DNA of 64,000 nucleotides from Algoriphagus sp. AK58 (GTDB taxonomy: Bacteria; Bacteroidota; Bacteroidia; Cytophagales; Cyclobacteriaceae). Below, in pieces: positions 1 through 7,725 of this stretch. Within the stretch, counting starts at the first letter, position 1; each line of letters starts with the position of its first letter. The notes beneath the pieces are model-generated. The model was given only the letters and a program-made list of their open reading frames with translations. It did no database searches and had not been told where the DNA came from. The stretch lies in NCBI RefSeq assembly GCF_014324365.1, contig NZ_QEIG01000010.1:124001-188000 (forward strand), written 5' to 3'. The position numbers were made by a program, and so were the translations under genes.

Positions 1-12
1 GAAGGGCTTCAA

Positions 13-435
13 TTAATCGCAGAAATGTTCGAAAACTTCTACCAAATGGTCACCGATCATTTTGGCGTTTCTTCCTTCAATGTGGTGACGCTCGATGAAG
101 TGAACCAATTCTCCGTCCTTGAACAAGGCCATTGCAGGAGAAGATGGAGGGTAAGGCAAAACCAATTCGCGTACCTTAGCTACTGCCTCACGGTCGTTTC
201 CGGCAAAAACTGTCGCAAGTGTAGTTGGTTTCTTGGAAGCATTTTCCAAAGCATACCTTACACCCGGACGAGCGGCACCTGCAGCGCAGCCACACACGGA
301 ATTGACAACCACGAAAGTGGTTCCTTTGTGATTAGGGCCAAGGTGCTCAGCTACCTGCTCGGCAGTACGGAACTCCTGGAATCCTACATTGGAAAGTTCT
401 GCCCTCATCGGAGCAATTAATTCTTCAGGATACAT
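13..435 (-). CDS. BrxA/BrxB-family bacilliredoxin
   Basis: This is a small thioredoxin-fold protein of 140 residues, the usual size of the YphP/YqiW (BrxA/BrxB) family. It carries the family's CGC motif (C48-G-C50) after the strand TTFVVVNSV. Known members remove bacillithiol from protein cysteines or act as disulfide isomerases in the cytoplasm. It is the last gene of the suf operon, 25 bp after the DUF59 gene on the same strand. That context suggests protection or repair of thiols involved in iron-sulfur assembly, which is inference. The family assignment is firm; the low-molecular-weight thiol it uses is not visible here. Confidence 0.9.
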   Translation of the reverse strand: MYPEELIAPMRAELSNVGFQEFRTAEQVAEHLGPNHKGTTFVVVNSVCGCAAGAARPGVRYALENASKKPTTLATVFAGNDREAVAKVRELVLPYPPSSPAMALFKDGELVHFIERHHIEGRNAKMIGDHLVEVFEHFCD

Positions 436-460
436 ATTGTTGAGTTTTTATAGTACGGTT

Positions 461-802
461 TTAAAGAAATCCTAATTCGAGTTTGGCCACTTCAGACATC
501 ATGTCCTGAGAGTAGGGCGGATCAAATGTCACTTCTACTTCCACGTTGTTGACTCCCATGATCTGTTGGATTTTATCCTTGACTTCAGAAGGAATGAACT
601 CAGCTGAAGGACAGTTGGGGGAAGTCAGGGTCATCTGTACATACACATTATTGACCGGATAGACGGTAATCTCATAGATCAGGCCCAATTCATAGACGTC
701 TACTGGGATTTCAGGGTCGTATACCTGCTTGATTGCAGCCACGACTTTATCGCGGAGGTTTTCGACTTGAGTAGTGCTTTCTAAAGGTTTTTCCGCTTCC
801 AT
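461..802 (-). CDS. SufT-like DUF59/MIP18 iron-sulfur assembly protein
   Basis: The protein has 113 residues and is a single DUF59 (MIP18) domain. Visible family signatures are DPEIPVDVYELGLIYE near residues 29-44, TLTSPNCPSAEF with the conserved cysteine in the middle, and VEVTFDPPYSQDMMSE near the C-terminus. Members of this family help mature iron-sulfur proteins, often as auxiliary SUF components. It lies 1 bp from sufE and 25 bp before the bacilliredoxin gene, so it is almost certainly co-transcribed with sufBCDSE. A standalone metal-sulfur maturation factor is the best reading. PaaD-like function is unlikely because no phenylacetate genes are nearby. Confidence 0.88.
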   Translation of the reverse strand: MEAEKPLESTTQVENLRDKVVAAIKQVYDPEIPVDVYELGLIYEITVYPVNNVYVQMTLTSPNCPSAEFIPSEVKDKIQQIMGVNNVEVEVTFDPPYSQDMMSEVAKLELGFL

Positions 803-803
803 A

Positions 804-1235
804 TCAGGCGTTTTGCTTGGTTTGAAAAGCCAATGCGTAAAGTTTCATCTGCTTAATCATCGCAGCCAATCCATTGGATCGCTGGCTTCCGATGATACTT
901 CCCATTCCGATTTTTTGGATAAAATTCAGATCAGCATGAATAATTTCATCCGGTCTTCGATTATCCAGTACGCGAATCAAAAGAGAAATCAGTCCCTTGG
1001 TGATGTCCGTATTTGAATCGGCCTGAAACTGAACTTTTCCCTCTTTTTCATCTGCTATCAGCCATACTTTGGACTGACACCCTTTGATAATGTTTTCTTC
1101 TTTGCGCTCGGACTCAGGGAATGGTTTCAGGTTTCCCCCCAATTCCATGATGTAGAAAATGGTGGACTCTTTGTCATCTCCCAGGATTTCAAATTCTGAA
1201 ACAATTTCGTCCTGTACCTCCTTGATCGTGCTCAT
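804..1235 (-). CDS. sufE: SufE sulfur acceptor protein
   Basis: SufE accepts persulfide sulfur from the cysteine desulfurase SufS and passes it to the SufBCD scaffold in the cytosol. The 143-residue protein has the typical acceptor-cysteine context IIKGCQSKVWL, with the cysteine at residue 53, and the family segment FNADSNTDITKGL-like helix (QADSNTDITKGLISLL). It overlaps the end of sufS by 4 bp, which suggests translational coupling of donor and acceptor. Length and motif match the family. Nothing unusual is seen. Confidence 0.93.
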   Translation of the reverse strand: MSTIKEVQDEIVSEFEILGDDKESTIFYIMELGGNLKPFPESERKEENIIKGCQSKVWLIADEKEGKVQFQADSNTDITKGLISLLIRVLDNRRPDEIIHADLNFIQKIGMGSIIGSQRSNGLAAMIKQMKLYALAFQTKQNA

Positions 1236-2455
1236 TTGTTTTTCAATCGTGCGATTTGGGCGACACCCTCCGCCAGCTTTTCAATTTCTGATTTGGTATT
1301 GTAAACCGCAAAGGAGGCTCTTACAGTTCCCTCGATTCCAAATCGTTTCATCAAAGGTTGCGTACAGTGATGGCCTGTGCGAACTGCAATTCCTTTTGCA
1401 TCCAGCATTTGTCCTACATCAAAAGGATGCATGCCGTTGATGTTAAAAGATAAAACAGAGACTTTTTCGGAAGCAGTTCCTACGGGAATAAATCCTTTGA
1501 TTCCACTCATCAGTTCATTCGCATGGGCCAGAAGTGCATCCTCATGGGCTCTTATTTTGGTTTTGGTTAGGCTCTGAACGAAATCTAAGGCTGCTTTGAA
1601 AGCAATCACATCAGCAATATTAGGCGTGCCTGCTTCAAACTTGAAAGGAATCTCATTGTAGGTTGTTTTTTCAAACGTCACCTCTTTGATCATTTCCCCT
1701 CCTCCGAGGAAAGGAGGCATTTCTTCCAAAACTTCCCTTTTTCCGTAAAGCACTCCAAGGCCCGTCGGTCCATAAAGCTTATGAGCTGAAAAGGCCAGAA
1801 AGTCACAGTTCAAATCCAGTACATCGATATCGAGATGGGAAGTGGACTGCGCTCCGTCCAGCAATACTTTTGCACCCAAAGCGTGGGCAGCCTCTATTAC
1901 TTCCTTTACAGGATTGATCGTGCCTAGTGCATTGGAAGCATGGACGATGCTTACCAGCTTGGTGTTGGGAGTCAGAAGTTTCTCAAATTCTTTCCAAAGA
2001 ATTTCACCCGCTTCGTTGATCGGAATGACCTTTAGAATCGCCCCTTTTTCTTCACAGAGCATCTGCCAAGGTACAATGTTGCTATGATGCTCCATGGTTG
2101 AGATAATGATTTCATCTCCTTTTCCGATGAATTTTCTCCCAAACGTCTGTGCCACCAAGTTGATGCTTTCGGTAGTCCCTTTGGTGAAAATGATTTCTGC
2201 AGCCTCTCTTGCACCGATAAAATCTCTGACAGCTTCCCGAGTCTCTTCATAATAGCGAGTTGCTCTGTCGGCCAAGGCATGAGCACCACGATGGATGTTT
2301 GAGTTGTCCTTTTCGTAGTATTCCTGCAAGGCTTTTAAAACAGCCTTTGGCTTTTGAGTGGTCGCGGCATTGTCAAAATAAATCAAGGGCTTGCCGTGCA
2401 CTTCTTGGTGAAGCACAGGAAACAAGCCCCTGATTTGATCCAAATTGAAACTCAT
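1232..2455 (-). CDS. sufS: SufS cysteine desulfurase (PLP-dependent)
   Basis: This enzyme removes sulfur from L-cysteine to give alanine and a protein persulfide, which is passed to SufE. It has 407 residues, the standard length of group II desulfurases. The PLP lysine is K226 in FSAHKLYGP and the catalytic cysteine is C364 in RTGHHCTQP; both positions equal those of the E. coli enzyme. Other visible motifs are the N-terminal YFDNAATTQKP and the PLP-phosphate loop TKGTTESIN. It starts 4 bp after the sufD stop on the same strand. Confidence 0.96.
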   Translation of the reverse strand: MSFNLDQIRGLFPVLHQEVHGKPLIYFDNAATTQKPKAVLKALQEYYEKDNSNIHRGAHALADRATRYYEETREAVRDFIGAREAAEIIFTKGTTESINLVAQTFGRKFIGKGDEIIISTMEHHSNIVPWQMLCEEKGAILKVIPINEAGEILWKEFEKLLTPNTKLVSIVHASNALGTINPVKEVIEAAHALGAKVLLDGAQSTSHLDIDVLDLNCDFLAFSAHKLYGPTGLGVLYGKREVLEEMPPFLGGGEMIKEVTFEKTTYNEIPFKFEAGTPNIADVIAFKAALDFVQSLTKTKIRAHEDALLAHANELMSGIKGFIPVGTASEKVSVLSFNINGMHPFDVGQMLDAKGIAVRTGHHCTQPLMKRFGIEGTVRASFAVYNTKSEIEKLAEGVAQIARLKNK

Positions 2456-2459
2456 GGGA

Positions 2460-3728
2460 TTAGAATTTGCTTCCCAAACGCTCCTGAATCAGGTTCACGA
2501 CATGGTTGCGGAAGCTTTCTTCTTCGATTTTTTCAAGCACCTCTCCTGCGAAAGCATAAAGCAAGAGACCCTTTGCGGAAGTCTTGTCTATTCCTCTTGC
2601 CTGAAGGTAGAAAAGCGCTTCTTCATCCAATTGGCCAACGGTACAGCCGTGAGAGCATTTCACATCATCCGCCCAAATTTCCAATTGGGGCTTGGTGTTG
2701 ACGATCGCGTCTTCGGATAAGAGGATGTTGTTGTTCTGCTGGAAAGCGTTGGTTTTTTGAGCATCCTGACGGACAAAGATCTTTCCATTGAAAACTCCCC
2801 TGCTTTGGTCAGCGAGAATTCCTTTGTAGAGCTCGTTCGATTCAGCGTGAGGGATGGTATGATCTACATTGGTATGATTGTCCACGTGAGTTTTACCGTT
2901 GAGTAAGTACACACCGAACATATTTCCTTCTGAATTGCTTCCCAGGAGATTCAGACTCAAGTTATTTCTTACCATGTCTCCAGAAAGAGAAATATTCACC
3001 GAGGTGAATTTTGCATCTTTTTGAATGTCGGTTTCAATATTGCTGACCTCAATGGTGTTTTTTGATTCGTTTTGAAGTCTGTAATAGTTGATTTGGGAAT
3101 TGACTCCCCCTTTGATTTCCACTACTTTGTTAATAAAGTAGGAGGAATCATTCAGGCTAATGCTTTGATCAAGGAAAGTAACCTCCGCAAAATCCCCCAC
3201 TTCAATCCAAATTCTAGGCTGAATCACCTGTCCCACGTTTTCTTTGTTGAAAGAAAGCAGTAGAATTGGTTTTTCTATGTTAGCCTTTTTTGGTACTGAA
3301 ATAAAAATTCCATCAGCAAAAGAAGCTTGATTAAGTGCAGCAAAAGGATCCTTGGAGGCTTTGGCAATACTTCCAAGAGCAGCTTCAGGCTTTTCGGAAA
3401 GTTTGGCAACTTCTATTCCTTCTATGGAAGAGGAGAGTTCTGGAAGAAATAATCCATTTACAAAAACCAGTACATCACCTTCAAAGCCATCAAATAAAGC
3501 GGATTTGACTTGGCTATCTGTGATTTCAAAAGAAAGGGCAGGGGAGAAGCTTTTAATAGCGTTCTCCAGCTTCTTGCTTAGGTTGGTGAATTTATATTCT
3601 TCGGCTTTTACTGCTGGCAGACCCTGAGAAAGAAAGCTTTCTTTTCCTAAAGTGCGAATGGAAAGGAAGTTTTCCGGAGCTGCCGCAAAAAGCCCTTGAA
3701 ATGTATCTTGTTGGGTCAAGGTACTCAT
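2460..3728 (-). CDS. sufD: SufD subunit of the SufBCD scaffold
   Basis: SufD pairs with SufB and the ATPase SufC to form the scaffold on which iron-sulfur clusters are built. The beta-helical core is visible, with DHTIPHAESNELYKGIL and the C-terminal region ADDVKCSHGCTVGQLDEEALFYLQARG typical of SufB/SufD. I place the start at the ATG at 3728 (MSTLTQQ), giving 422 residues. A longer frame begins at a TTG at 3749 that overlaps the sufC stop as TTGA, so a coupled TTG start cannot be excluded. It lies between sufC and sufS in the operon. Confidence 0.93.
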   Translation of the reverse strand: MSTLTQQDTFQGLFAAAPENFLSIRTLGKESFLSQGLPAVKAEEYKFTNLSKKLENAIKSFSPALSFEITDSQVKSALFDGFEGDVLVFVNGLFLPELSSSIEGIEVAKLSEKPEAALGSIAKASKDPFAALNQASFADGIFISVPKKANIEKPILLLSFNKENVGQVIQPRIWIEVGDFAEVTFLDQSISLNDSSYFINKVVEIKGGVNSQINYYRLQNESKNTIEVSNIETDIQKDAKFTSVNISLSGDMVRNNLSLNLLGSNSEGNMFGVYLLNGKTHVDNHTNVDHTIPHAESNELYKGILADQSRGVFNGKIFVRQDAQKTNAFQQNNNILLSEDAIVNTKPQLEIWADDVKCSHGCTVGQLDEEALFYLQARGIDKTSAKGLLLYAFAGEVLEKIEEESFRNHVVNLIQERLGSKF

Positions 3729-3745
3729 GAGATATGGTTTTGAGT

Positions 3746-4510
3746 TCAAACAGTGGCAGCAGAATCGACTTCTTCTTTGATCCAGTCGTAGCCTTTTTCT
3801 TCAAGTTCTAGCGCGAGCTCCTTAGTGCCGGACTTTACAATTCGTCCTTTGTACAGTACGTGTACATAATCAGGAACGATATAGTCCAACAATCGCTGGT
3901 AGTGAGTCACGACTATGGTAGCCGTCTTGTCTGATTTCAATTTATTCACTCCATTGGATACGATCCTCAAGGCGTCAATATCCAATCCTGAGTCGGTTTC
4001 ATCCAAAATGGAAAGCGTAGGTTCAAGCATAGCCATTTGGAAGATCTCATTTCTTTTTTTCTCACCTCCGGAAAAGCCCTCATTGAGAGAGCGGCTGAGT
4101 AGTTTCTGGTCGATTTCCACCAGAGCCATTTTTTCTTTCATCAGTGAAAGAAACTTCACGGCGTCCAATGGCTCTAGTCCTCTGTATTCGCGGACTTGAT
4201 TGAGAGCTGTCCTCAGAAAGTTGGTAGAAGAAACTCCCGGGATTTCTACAGGATATTGAAATGCCAAGAACACACCTTCTCTTGCACGGTCCTCAGGAGC
4301 AAGTTCCAATAGATCTTTTCCTTGGAATATCACTTCTCCCTCGGTCACTTCGTATTCTTCACGACCGGCAAGAACTGAGGCCAAAGTGGATTTACCCGAA
4401 CCGTTTGGTCCCATGATCGCGTGAACTTCGCCAGCTTTTACTTCAAGATTGATACCTCTCAGGATTTCGTTTCCTTCGATGGATGCGTGGAGGTTTTTTA
4501 TACTTAACAT
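3746..4510 (-). CDS. sufC: SufC ATPase of the SufBCD scaffold
   Basis: SufC is the ABC-type ATPase that drives shape changes of SufB-SufD during cluster assembly; it is cytosolic and not a transporter. The 254-residue protein shows Walker A GPNGSGKST (about residues 34-42), the SufC-specific signature LNEGFSGGEKKRNE, Walker B ILDETDSGLD, and a switch histidine in VVTHYQRLL. It lies 45 bp downstream of sufB and its stop codon overlaps the longer possible start of sufD. Confidence 0.96.
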   Translation of the reverse strand: MLSIKNLHASIEGNEILRGINLEVKAGEVHAIMGPNGSGKSTLASVLAGREEYEVTEGEVIFQGKDLLELAPEDRAREGVFLAFQYPVEIPGVSSTNFLRTALNQVREYRGLEPLDAVKFLSLMKEKMALVEIDQKLLSRSLNEGFSGGEKKRNEIFQMAMLEPTLSILDETDSGLDIDALRIVSNGVNKLKSDKTATIVVTHYQRLLDYIVPDYVHVLYKGRIVKSGTKELALELEEKGYDWIKEEVDSAATV

Positions 4511-4555
4511 GTTTCTGATTTTTCAATTTTTCAATAGTCCAATTTTTCAATCGGA

Positions 4556-6001
4556 TTAACCAACTGAACCCTCAAGGGTAAGCGCCAGAAGCTTTTGGGC
4601 TTCTACCGCAAATTCCATAGGAAGTTGGTTTAAGACTTCTTTAGCGTAGCCATTTACGATCAAAGCAACTGCATCTTCTGTAGCGATTCCTCGCTGATTG
4701 CAATAGAAAATCTGGTCCTCACCGATTTTTGAGGTAGTGGCTTCATGCTCCACCTTTGCCGTCGGATTGTTGATGTCGATATAAGGGAAAGTATGTGCTC
4801 CACATCTGTCTCCCATCAGCAACGAGTCGCATTGGGAGAAGTTTCTTGCATTGTCAGCACGCTTCATTACCTGCACTTGTCCTCTGTAGGAGTTTTGGGA
4901 TTTTCCGGCAGAAATACCTTTGGAAACGATCCTTGACTTGGTGTTTTTACCGATGTGAATCATTTTGGTCCCTGTATCTGCCTGCTGGTAGTTATTAGTG
5001 ACGGCGACAGAGTAGAACTCTCCGATGGAATAGTCTCCTTTAAGGATGCAAGAAGGATATTTCCAAGTCACAGCTGAACCCGTTTCCACTTGGGTCCATG
5101 AGATCTTAGAATGATCACCTGCACAGATTCCTCTTTTGGTCACGAAGTTGAAAATTCCTCCTTTTCCTTCTTTATCACCAGGAAACCAGTTTTGGACAGT
5201 GGAATACTTAACTTCAGCATGAGAAGCAGCATAGATTTCCACCACGGCCGCATGAAGTTGATTCTCATCCCGCTGAGGGGCAGTACATCCTTCCAAATAA
5301 GATACGTAGGAAGATTCATCAGCAACGATCAACGTTCTTTCAAACTGACCAGTATTTGCAGCATTGATTCGGAAATAGGTGGATAGCTCCATAGGGCATC
5401 TTACACCTTTTGGAATGTAGCAGAAAGAACCGTCTGAAAACACAGCTGAGTTTAAAGCAGCGTAGTAGTTGTCAGTCATAGGGACTACTGATCCCAAATA
5501 TTTTTTTACCAGCTCGGGATGCTCTTTGACTGCTTCGCTAAAGGAACAAAATATGATTCCCAGTTTGCCCAGCGTATCTTTAAAAGTCGTAGCAACCGAT
5601 ACAGAGTCCAAAACCGCATCTACCGCGATTCCCTGAAGTCTTTTTTGCTCATTCAGAGAGATTCCCAATCGTTCATAGATTGCAATCAGTTCGGGATCTA
5701 CCTCGTCGAGATTTTTCGGTTTTTTGGCTTGCTTGGGTGCGGAGTAATATTTTAAGGCCTGAAAATCAACTTTAGGATAGTGTACGTTAGCCCATTCCGG
5801 CTCGCTCATATTTTGCCAAGTTCTGAATGCCTTAAGCCTCCAATCTAAAAGCCACTCTGGTTCTTCTTTTTTGGCAGAAATCCAACGGATGATATCTTCA
5901 TTGAGACCCGCAGGGGCTTCATCGGCTTCATAATCTACCGACCAGCCATGCTCGTATTCTTTTGACGTTAGTTCCTCTAAAATCTGATTGTCTTTGCTCA
6001 T
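4556..6001 (-). CDS. sufB: SufB scaffold subunit
   Basis: SufB is the subunit on which the iron-sulfur cluster forms within SufBC2D. The protein has 481 residues, the normal length. Visible hallmarks are the [16 protein letters not shown] and [20 protein letters not shown] segments and the C-terminal [30 protein letters not shown], which includes the conserved cysteine and the histidine/glutamate region used for cluster and SufD contact. It is the first gene of the minus-strand suf operon. About 36 bp upstream is a TACCTTCG (plus-strand positions 6037-6044), one mismatch from the TAnnTTTG -7 element of Bacteroidota. Confidence 0.96.
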   Translation of the reverse strand: MSKDNQILEELTSKEYEHGWSVDYEADEAPAGLNEDIIRWISAKKEEPEWLLDWRLKAFRTWQNMSEPEWANVHYPKVDFQALKYYSAPKQAKKPKNLDEVDPELIAIYERLGISLNEQKRLQGIAVDAVLDSVSVATTFKDTLGKLGIIFCSFSEAVKEHPELVKKYLGSVVPMTDNYYAALNSAVFSDGSFCYIPKGVRCPMELSTYFRINAANTGQFERTLIVADESSYVSYLEGCTAPQRDENQLHAAVVEIYAASHAEVKYSTVQNWFPGDKEGKGGIFNFVTKRGICAGDHSKISWTQVETGSAVTWKYPSCILKGDYSIGEFYSVAVTNNYQQADTGTKMIHIGKNTKSRIVSKGISAGKSQNSYRGQVQVMKRADNARNFSQCDSLLMGDRCGAHTFPYIDINNPTAKVEHEATTSKIGEDQIFYCNQRGIATEDAVALIVNGYAKEVLNQLPMEFAVEAQKLLALTLEGSVG

Positions 6002-6036
6002 GTGCTGAGTTATTTAGACTAATTATATTTTGATTG

Positions 6037-6044
6037 CGAAGGTA
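6037..6044 (-). promoter_or_regulatory. Possible -7 element of the suf operon
   Basis: On the minus strand the sequence reads TACCTTCG, one mismatch from the Bacteroidota -7 consensus TAnnTTTG, 36 bp before the sufB start. A TTTG lies 11 bp further upstream, too close for a standard -33 element, so only half the promoter is supported. Confidence 0.35.
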
Positions 6045-6162
6045 CAACATCTAAACAAAAAAATATGTTCGATGCCATGTTAAAAATCTATGACATATTG
6101 TAATATTCTTTGAGGAGAAATAGTTAAGTGCTTGAATGGTAATTAGTTGATAAAATTTGGAT

Positions 6163-6203
6163 AAAATCAAAAGGCCAAGAATTTTTCTTGGCCTTTTGAT
6201 TTT
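6163..6203 (-). terminator. Intrinsic terminator after lrp
   Basis: A perfect 19-bp inverted repeat, 6163-6181 and 6185-6203, with a 3-nt loop and T-rich 3' arm. It lies 50 bp downstream of the minus-strand lrp gene and upstream of the sufB promoter region, so it separates the two minus-strand units. Confidence 0.85.
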
Positions 6204-6229
6204 ATAATCCTTTTTGGGGACTGTTATTT

Positions 6230-6250
6230 AATTTAGATTTAATCTAAATT
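6230..6250. repeat. Perfect AT-rich palindrome at the 3' end of lrp
   Basis: AATTTAGATT and AATCTAAATT form a perfect 10-bp inverted repeat around a single T, ending 3 bp before the lrp stop codon. It could be an operator for an AsnC-type dimer or a secondary hairpin ahead of the main terminator. Function is not known. Confidence 0.4.
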
Positions 6251-6253
6251 GCA

Positions 6254-6727
6254 TTACTTTTCTTTGTCGAAAAACTGAATTGGTCTGTTGATACTTTCTT
6301 CCAACACAATCAAAGTTTCTGTTCTGTCAATTCCATCCACTTTTTGGATTTTATCAAGAACTAATCGGAGGTGGTTGGTGTCCCGGCAAATGATTTTGGC
6401 GAAAATGGAATAATTGCCAGTGGTGTAGTAGGCACTGACGACTTCAGTGATTTCCTTGAGCTTTTCAATTACGTTGTCATAAAGAGAGCTTTTTTCAAGA
6501 TAAATGCCAAGGAATGCGGAAATATCATAGCCAAGCTTAGAAAAGTCAATGTTGAGTGTGGCGCTTTTAACAATCCCCATATCCTCTAACTTTTTCATAC
6601 GCACGTGGACTGTGCCTGAAGACACGAAAACCTTCTTGGCAATTTCGGTGTAGGGGGTTTTTGCATCCTCATTGAGAAGAGAGATGATTTTTAGGTCTAT
6701 GTTGTCGATATCTAAAATTTTGTCCAT
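6254..6727 (-). CDS. Lrp/AsnC-family transcriptional regulator
   Basis: The protein has 157 residues, the usual size of feast/famine regulators. An N-terminal winged helix-turn-helix (about residues 8-60, with DLKIISLLNEDAKTPYTEIAKKV and a recognition helix around SSGTVHVRMKKLEDMGIV) is followed by a RAM ligand-binding domain (about 75-145). Family members bind DNA as octamers and respond to amino acids or related ligands. It is a single-gene unit with its own promoter (6796-6824) and terminator (6163-6203). Next to suf and a small RNA gene, its targets cannot be told from the sequence. Confidence 0.93.
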   Translation of the reverse strand: MDKILDIDNIDLKIISLLNEDAKTPYTEIAKKVFVSSGTVHVRMKKLEDMGIVKSATLNIDFSKLGYDISAFLGIYLEKSSLYDNVIEKLKEITEVVSAYYTTGNYSIFAKIICRDTNHLRLVLDKIQKVDGIDRTETLIVLEESINRPIQFFDKEK

Positions 6728-6795
6728 TTTCCTGAATAGGATTTAGATGATTGTTAATAAAGGATGCGGGAAATTAGAAATTGTTCAAAATATTG

Positions 6796-6824
6796 CAAAA
6801 TTATTTTTTCAATTTGTAATTCAA
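6796..6824 (-). promoter_or_regulatory. Promoter of the lrp gene
   Basis: On the minus strand, TTG (plus-strand 6822-6824), an 18-nt spacer and TAATTTTG (6796-6803) match the Bacteroidota -33/-7 pattern (TTTG, about 19 nt, TAnnTTTG). It lies 69 bp upstream of the lrp start codon and overlaps the oppositely directed promoter at 6813-6844. Confidence 0.6.
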
Positions 6825-6844
6825 GTCAAAATATATTTACTTTG
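6813..6844 (+). promoter_or_regulatory. Promoter of the structured RNA
   Basis: TTTG (6813-6816), a 20-nt spacer and TTACTTTG (6837-6844, one mismatch from TAnnTTTG) form a good Bacteroidota promoter. The predicted start point, about 6-7 nt downstream, falls at 6850-6851, exactly where the first helix of the RNA below begins. Confidence 0.6.
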
Positions 6845-6850
6845 GGCTTG

Positions 6851-7020
6851 TAGATTAATTTCAGTTGAAAATTTGGCGCAAGTAGTTTTGATATCCTTTA
6901 AAGTTTGTTAACTACCATTAAGCCAAATATTTAACTTTCAACTTTGAAAACTTTTAATCTCTAAAGTTATATTTGGGTTTATATTCTGAAAAGGGTCTTG
7001 CCAGTGGCAAGACTTTTTTA
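6851..7020 (+). ncRNA. Candidate 6S-like structured small RNA
   Basis: No gene occupies 6728-7100, but the sequence folds into one long nested hairpin made only of perfect helices. They pair 6852-6858 with 6954-6960 (7 bp), 6863-6870 with 6936-6943 (8 bp), 6871-6877 with 6922-6928 (7 bp), and 6882-6887 with 6910-6915 (6 bp). Asymmetric internal loops separate them and a 22-nt apical loop closes the end. A separate GC-rich terminator follows at 6995-7019 and a promoter precedes it. A rod with a closing stem and internal bubbles is the layout of 6S RNA, the RNA that binds housekeeping RNA polymerase, and Bacteroidota 6S RNAs are hard to find by sequence. The 6S identity is inference; a discrete structured transcript is well supported. 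Confidence 0.68.
6995..7019 (+). terminator. Intrinsic terminator of the small RNA
   Basis: GTCTTGCC (6995-7002) and GGCAAGAC (7006-7013) form a perfect 8-bp stem with a 3-nt loop, followed by six T residues. No protein gene lies upstream on the plus strand, so it ends a non-coding transcript. Confidence 0.85.
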
Positions 7021-7039
7021 TTGCACTAACTTTAATTTA

Positions 7040-7059
7040 AAATGCAAAAAAATGCATTT
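7040..7059. repeat. Inverted repeat upstream of the 7101 gene
   Basis: AAATGCA (7040-7046) and TGCATTT (7053-7059) form a perfect 7-bp inverted repeat with an A-only spacer. It ends 28 bp before the -7 element of the next gene, so it may be an operator. There is no other support. Confidence 0.3.
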
Positions 7060-7087
7060 CAAATTTTTTTTAATGTGTTTTTGAGTT

Positions 7088-7095
7088 TACTTTTG
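7088..7095 (+). promoter_or_regulatory. -7 element directly before the 7101 start codon
   Basis: TACTTTTG matches TAnnTTTG exactly and ends 5 bp before the ATG at 7101. Transcription starting 6-7 nt downstream would begin at or just inside the start codon, giving a leaderless or near-leaderless mRNA. A clear -33 TTTG at the right distance was not seen. Confidence 0.4.
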
Positions 7096-7100
7096 TCTGT

Positions 7101-7640
7101 ATGAAAGGCAACAGAAATTTTAAGCGACTTATAGTGGTATTGAGTTTGGGAGTTTTCCTTACGCTTCCTATCAATTTTGGGTATGCTTTTGCCCAACAAA
7201 ACCTGGAAGCTTCCGAGCCACCGATAGCCTTGGTTCATTTCAATAAGCTGACTTTGAAAAACAAAACTTCAGACATGCCGGCTGCTCTGGAATTTTCTGC
7301 ACCGCAGGATTTGAATGTAGAGTCCCTTACGGTAATTGAAGAGAATATTGCCAGAAACCTAAATTCCCATTGGGTATGGCCTGAATATACCCTTGAAATG
7401 ATGGACAGTTATTCGCCATTTCTATTCAGAACTAAAAAAAGCCAGGAGGTGGACGAAGTTAGACTTCTTGTTCAGGTAAATTCCAGAGGAAGGGTTTCTG
7501 GATTTGAAGTAATTGGAGACGTTGACAAAGGATTGAAAGAGAGATTGGATCATATGATCAGGAAGTTGCCTGATTGCAAGCCTGTTCCAGGATTTGCATC
7601 CTATTCACCTGCTACCTTTGAAGTGGTAATACAAAAGTAA
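7101..7640 (+). CDS. Exported protein with TonB-C-like domain
   Basis: The protein has 179 residues. It begins with a Sec signal peptide (basic MKGNRNFKR, a hydrophobic stretch to about residue 24, then YAFAQQ). The C-terminal half (about 118-178) runs VRLLVQVNSRGRVSGFEVIG, followed by a helix and a proline-containing end, which resembles the TonB C-terminal fold. No TonB transmembrane anchor or proline-rich spacer is present, so it is not an energy-coupling TonB; similar small periplasmic proteins are common in Bacteroidota. It has its own terminator. Function is unknown. Confidence 0.7.
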   Translation: MKGNRNFKRLIVVLSLGVFLTLPINFGYAFAQQNLEASEPPIALVHFNKLTLKNKTSDMPAALEFSAPQDLNVESLTVIEENIARNLNSHWVWPEYTLEMMDSYSPFLFRTKKSQEVDEVRLLVQVNSRGRVSGFEVIGDVDKGLKERLDHMIRKLPDCKPVPGFASYSPATFEVVIQK

Positions 7641-7644
7641 ATTG

Positions 7645-7668
7645 GACCGGATCACCGGTCTTTTTTTT
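7645..7668 (+). terminator. Intrinsic terminator after the 7101 gene
   Basis: GACCGG (7645-7650) and CCGGTC (7655-7660) form a perfect stem with loop ATCA, followed by eight T residues. A second, weaker hairpin (GAGGC 7680-7684 with GCCTC 7690-7694, then a T-rich run) follows at once, so termination may be reinforced before the peptidase gene. Confidence 0.88.
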
Positions 7669-7725
7669 GAGCGGTTGGGGAGGCTAATGGCCTCTTTTTA
7701 TTTTTACCTACCAACCAAAAAAATC

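Noticed and set aside
25..420. Long plus-strand open frames inside the suf operon, and similar shadows elsewhere
   Set aside because: They lie opposite conserved, well-recognised genes and have no family motifs.
7642..7725. Upstream extension of the M14 peptidase from 7642
   Set aside because: The extension runs through a perfect terminator hairpin and would bury the signal peptide. The ATG at 7726 is better.
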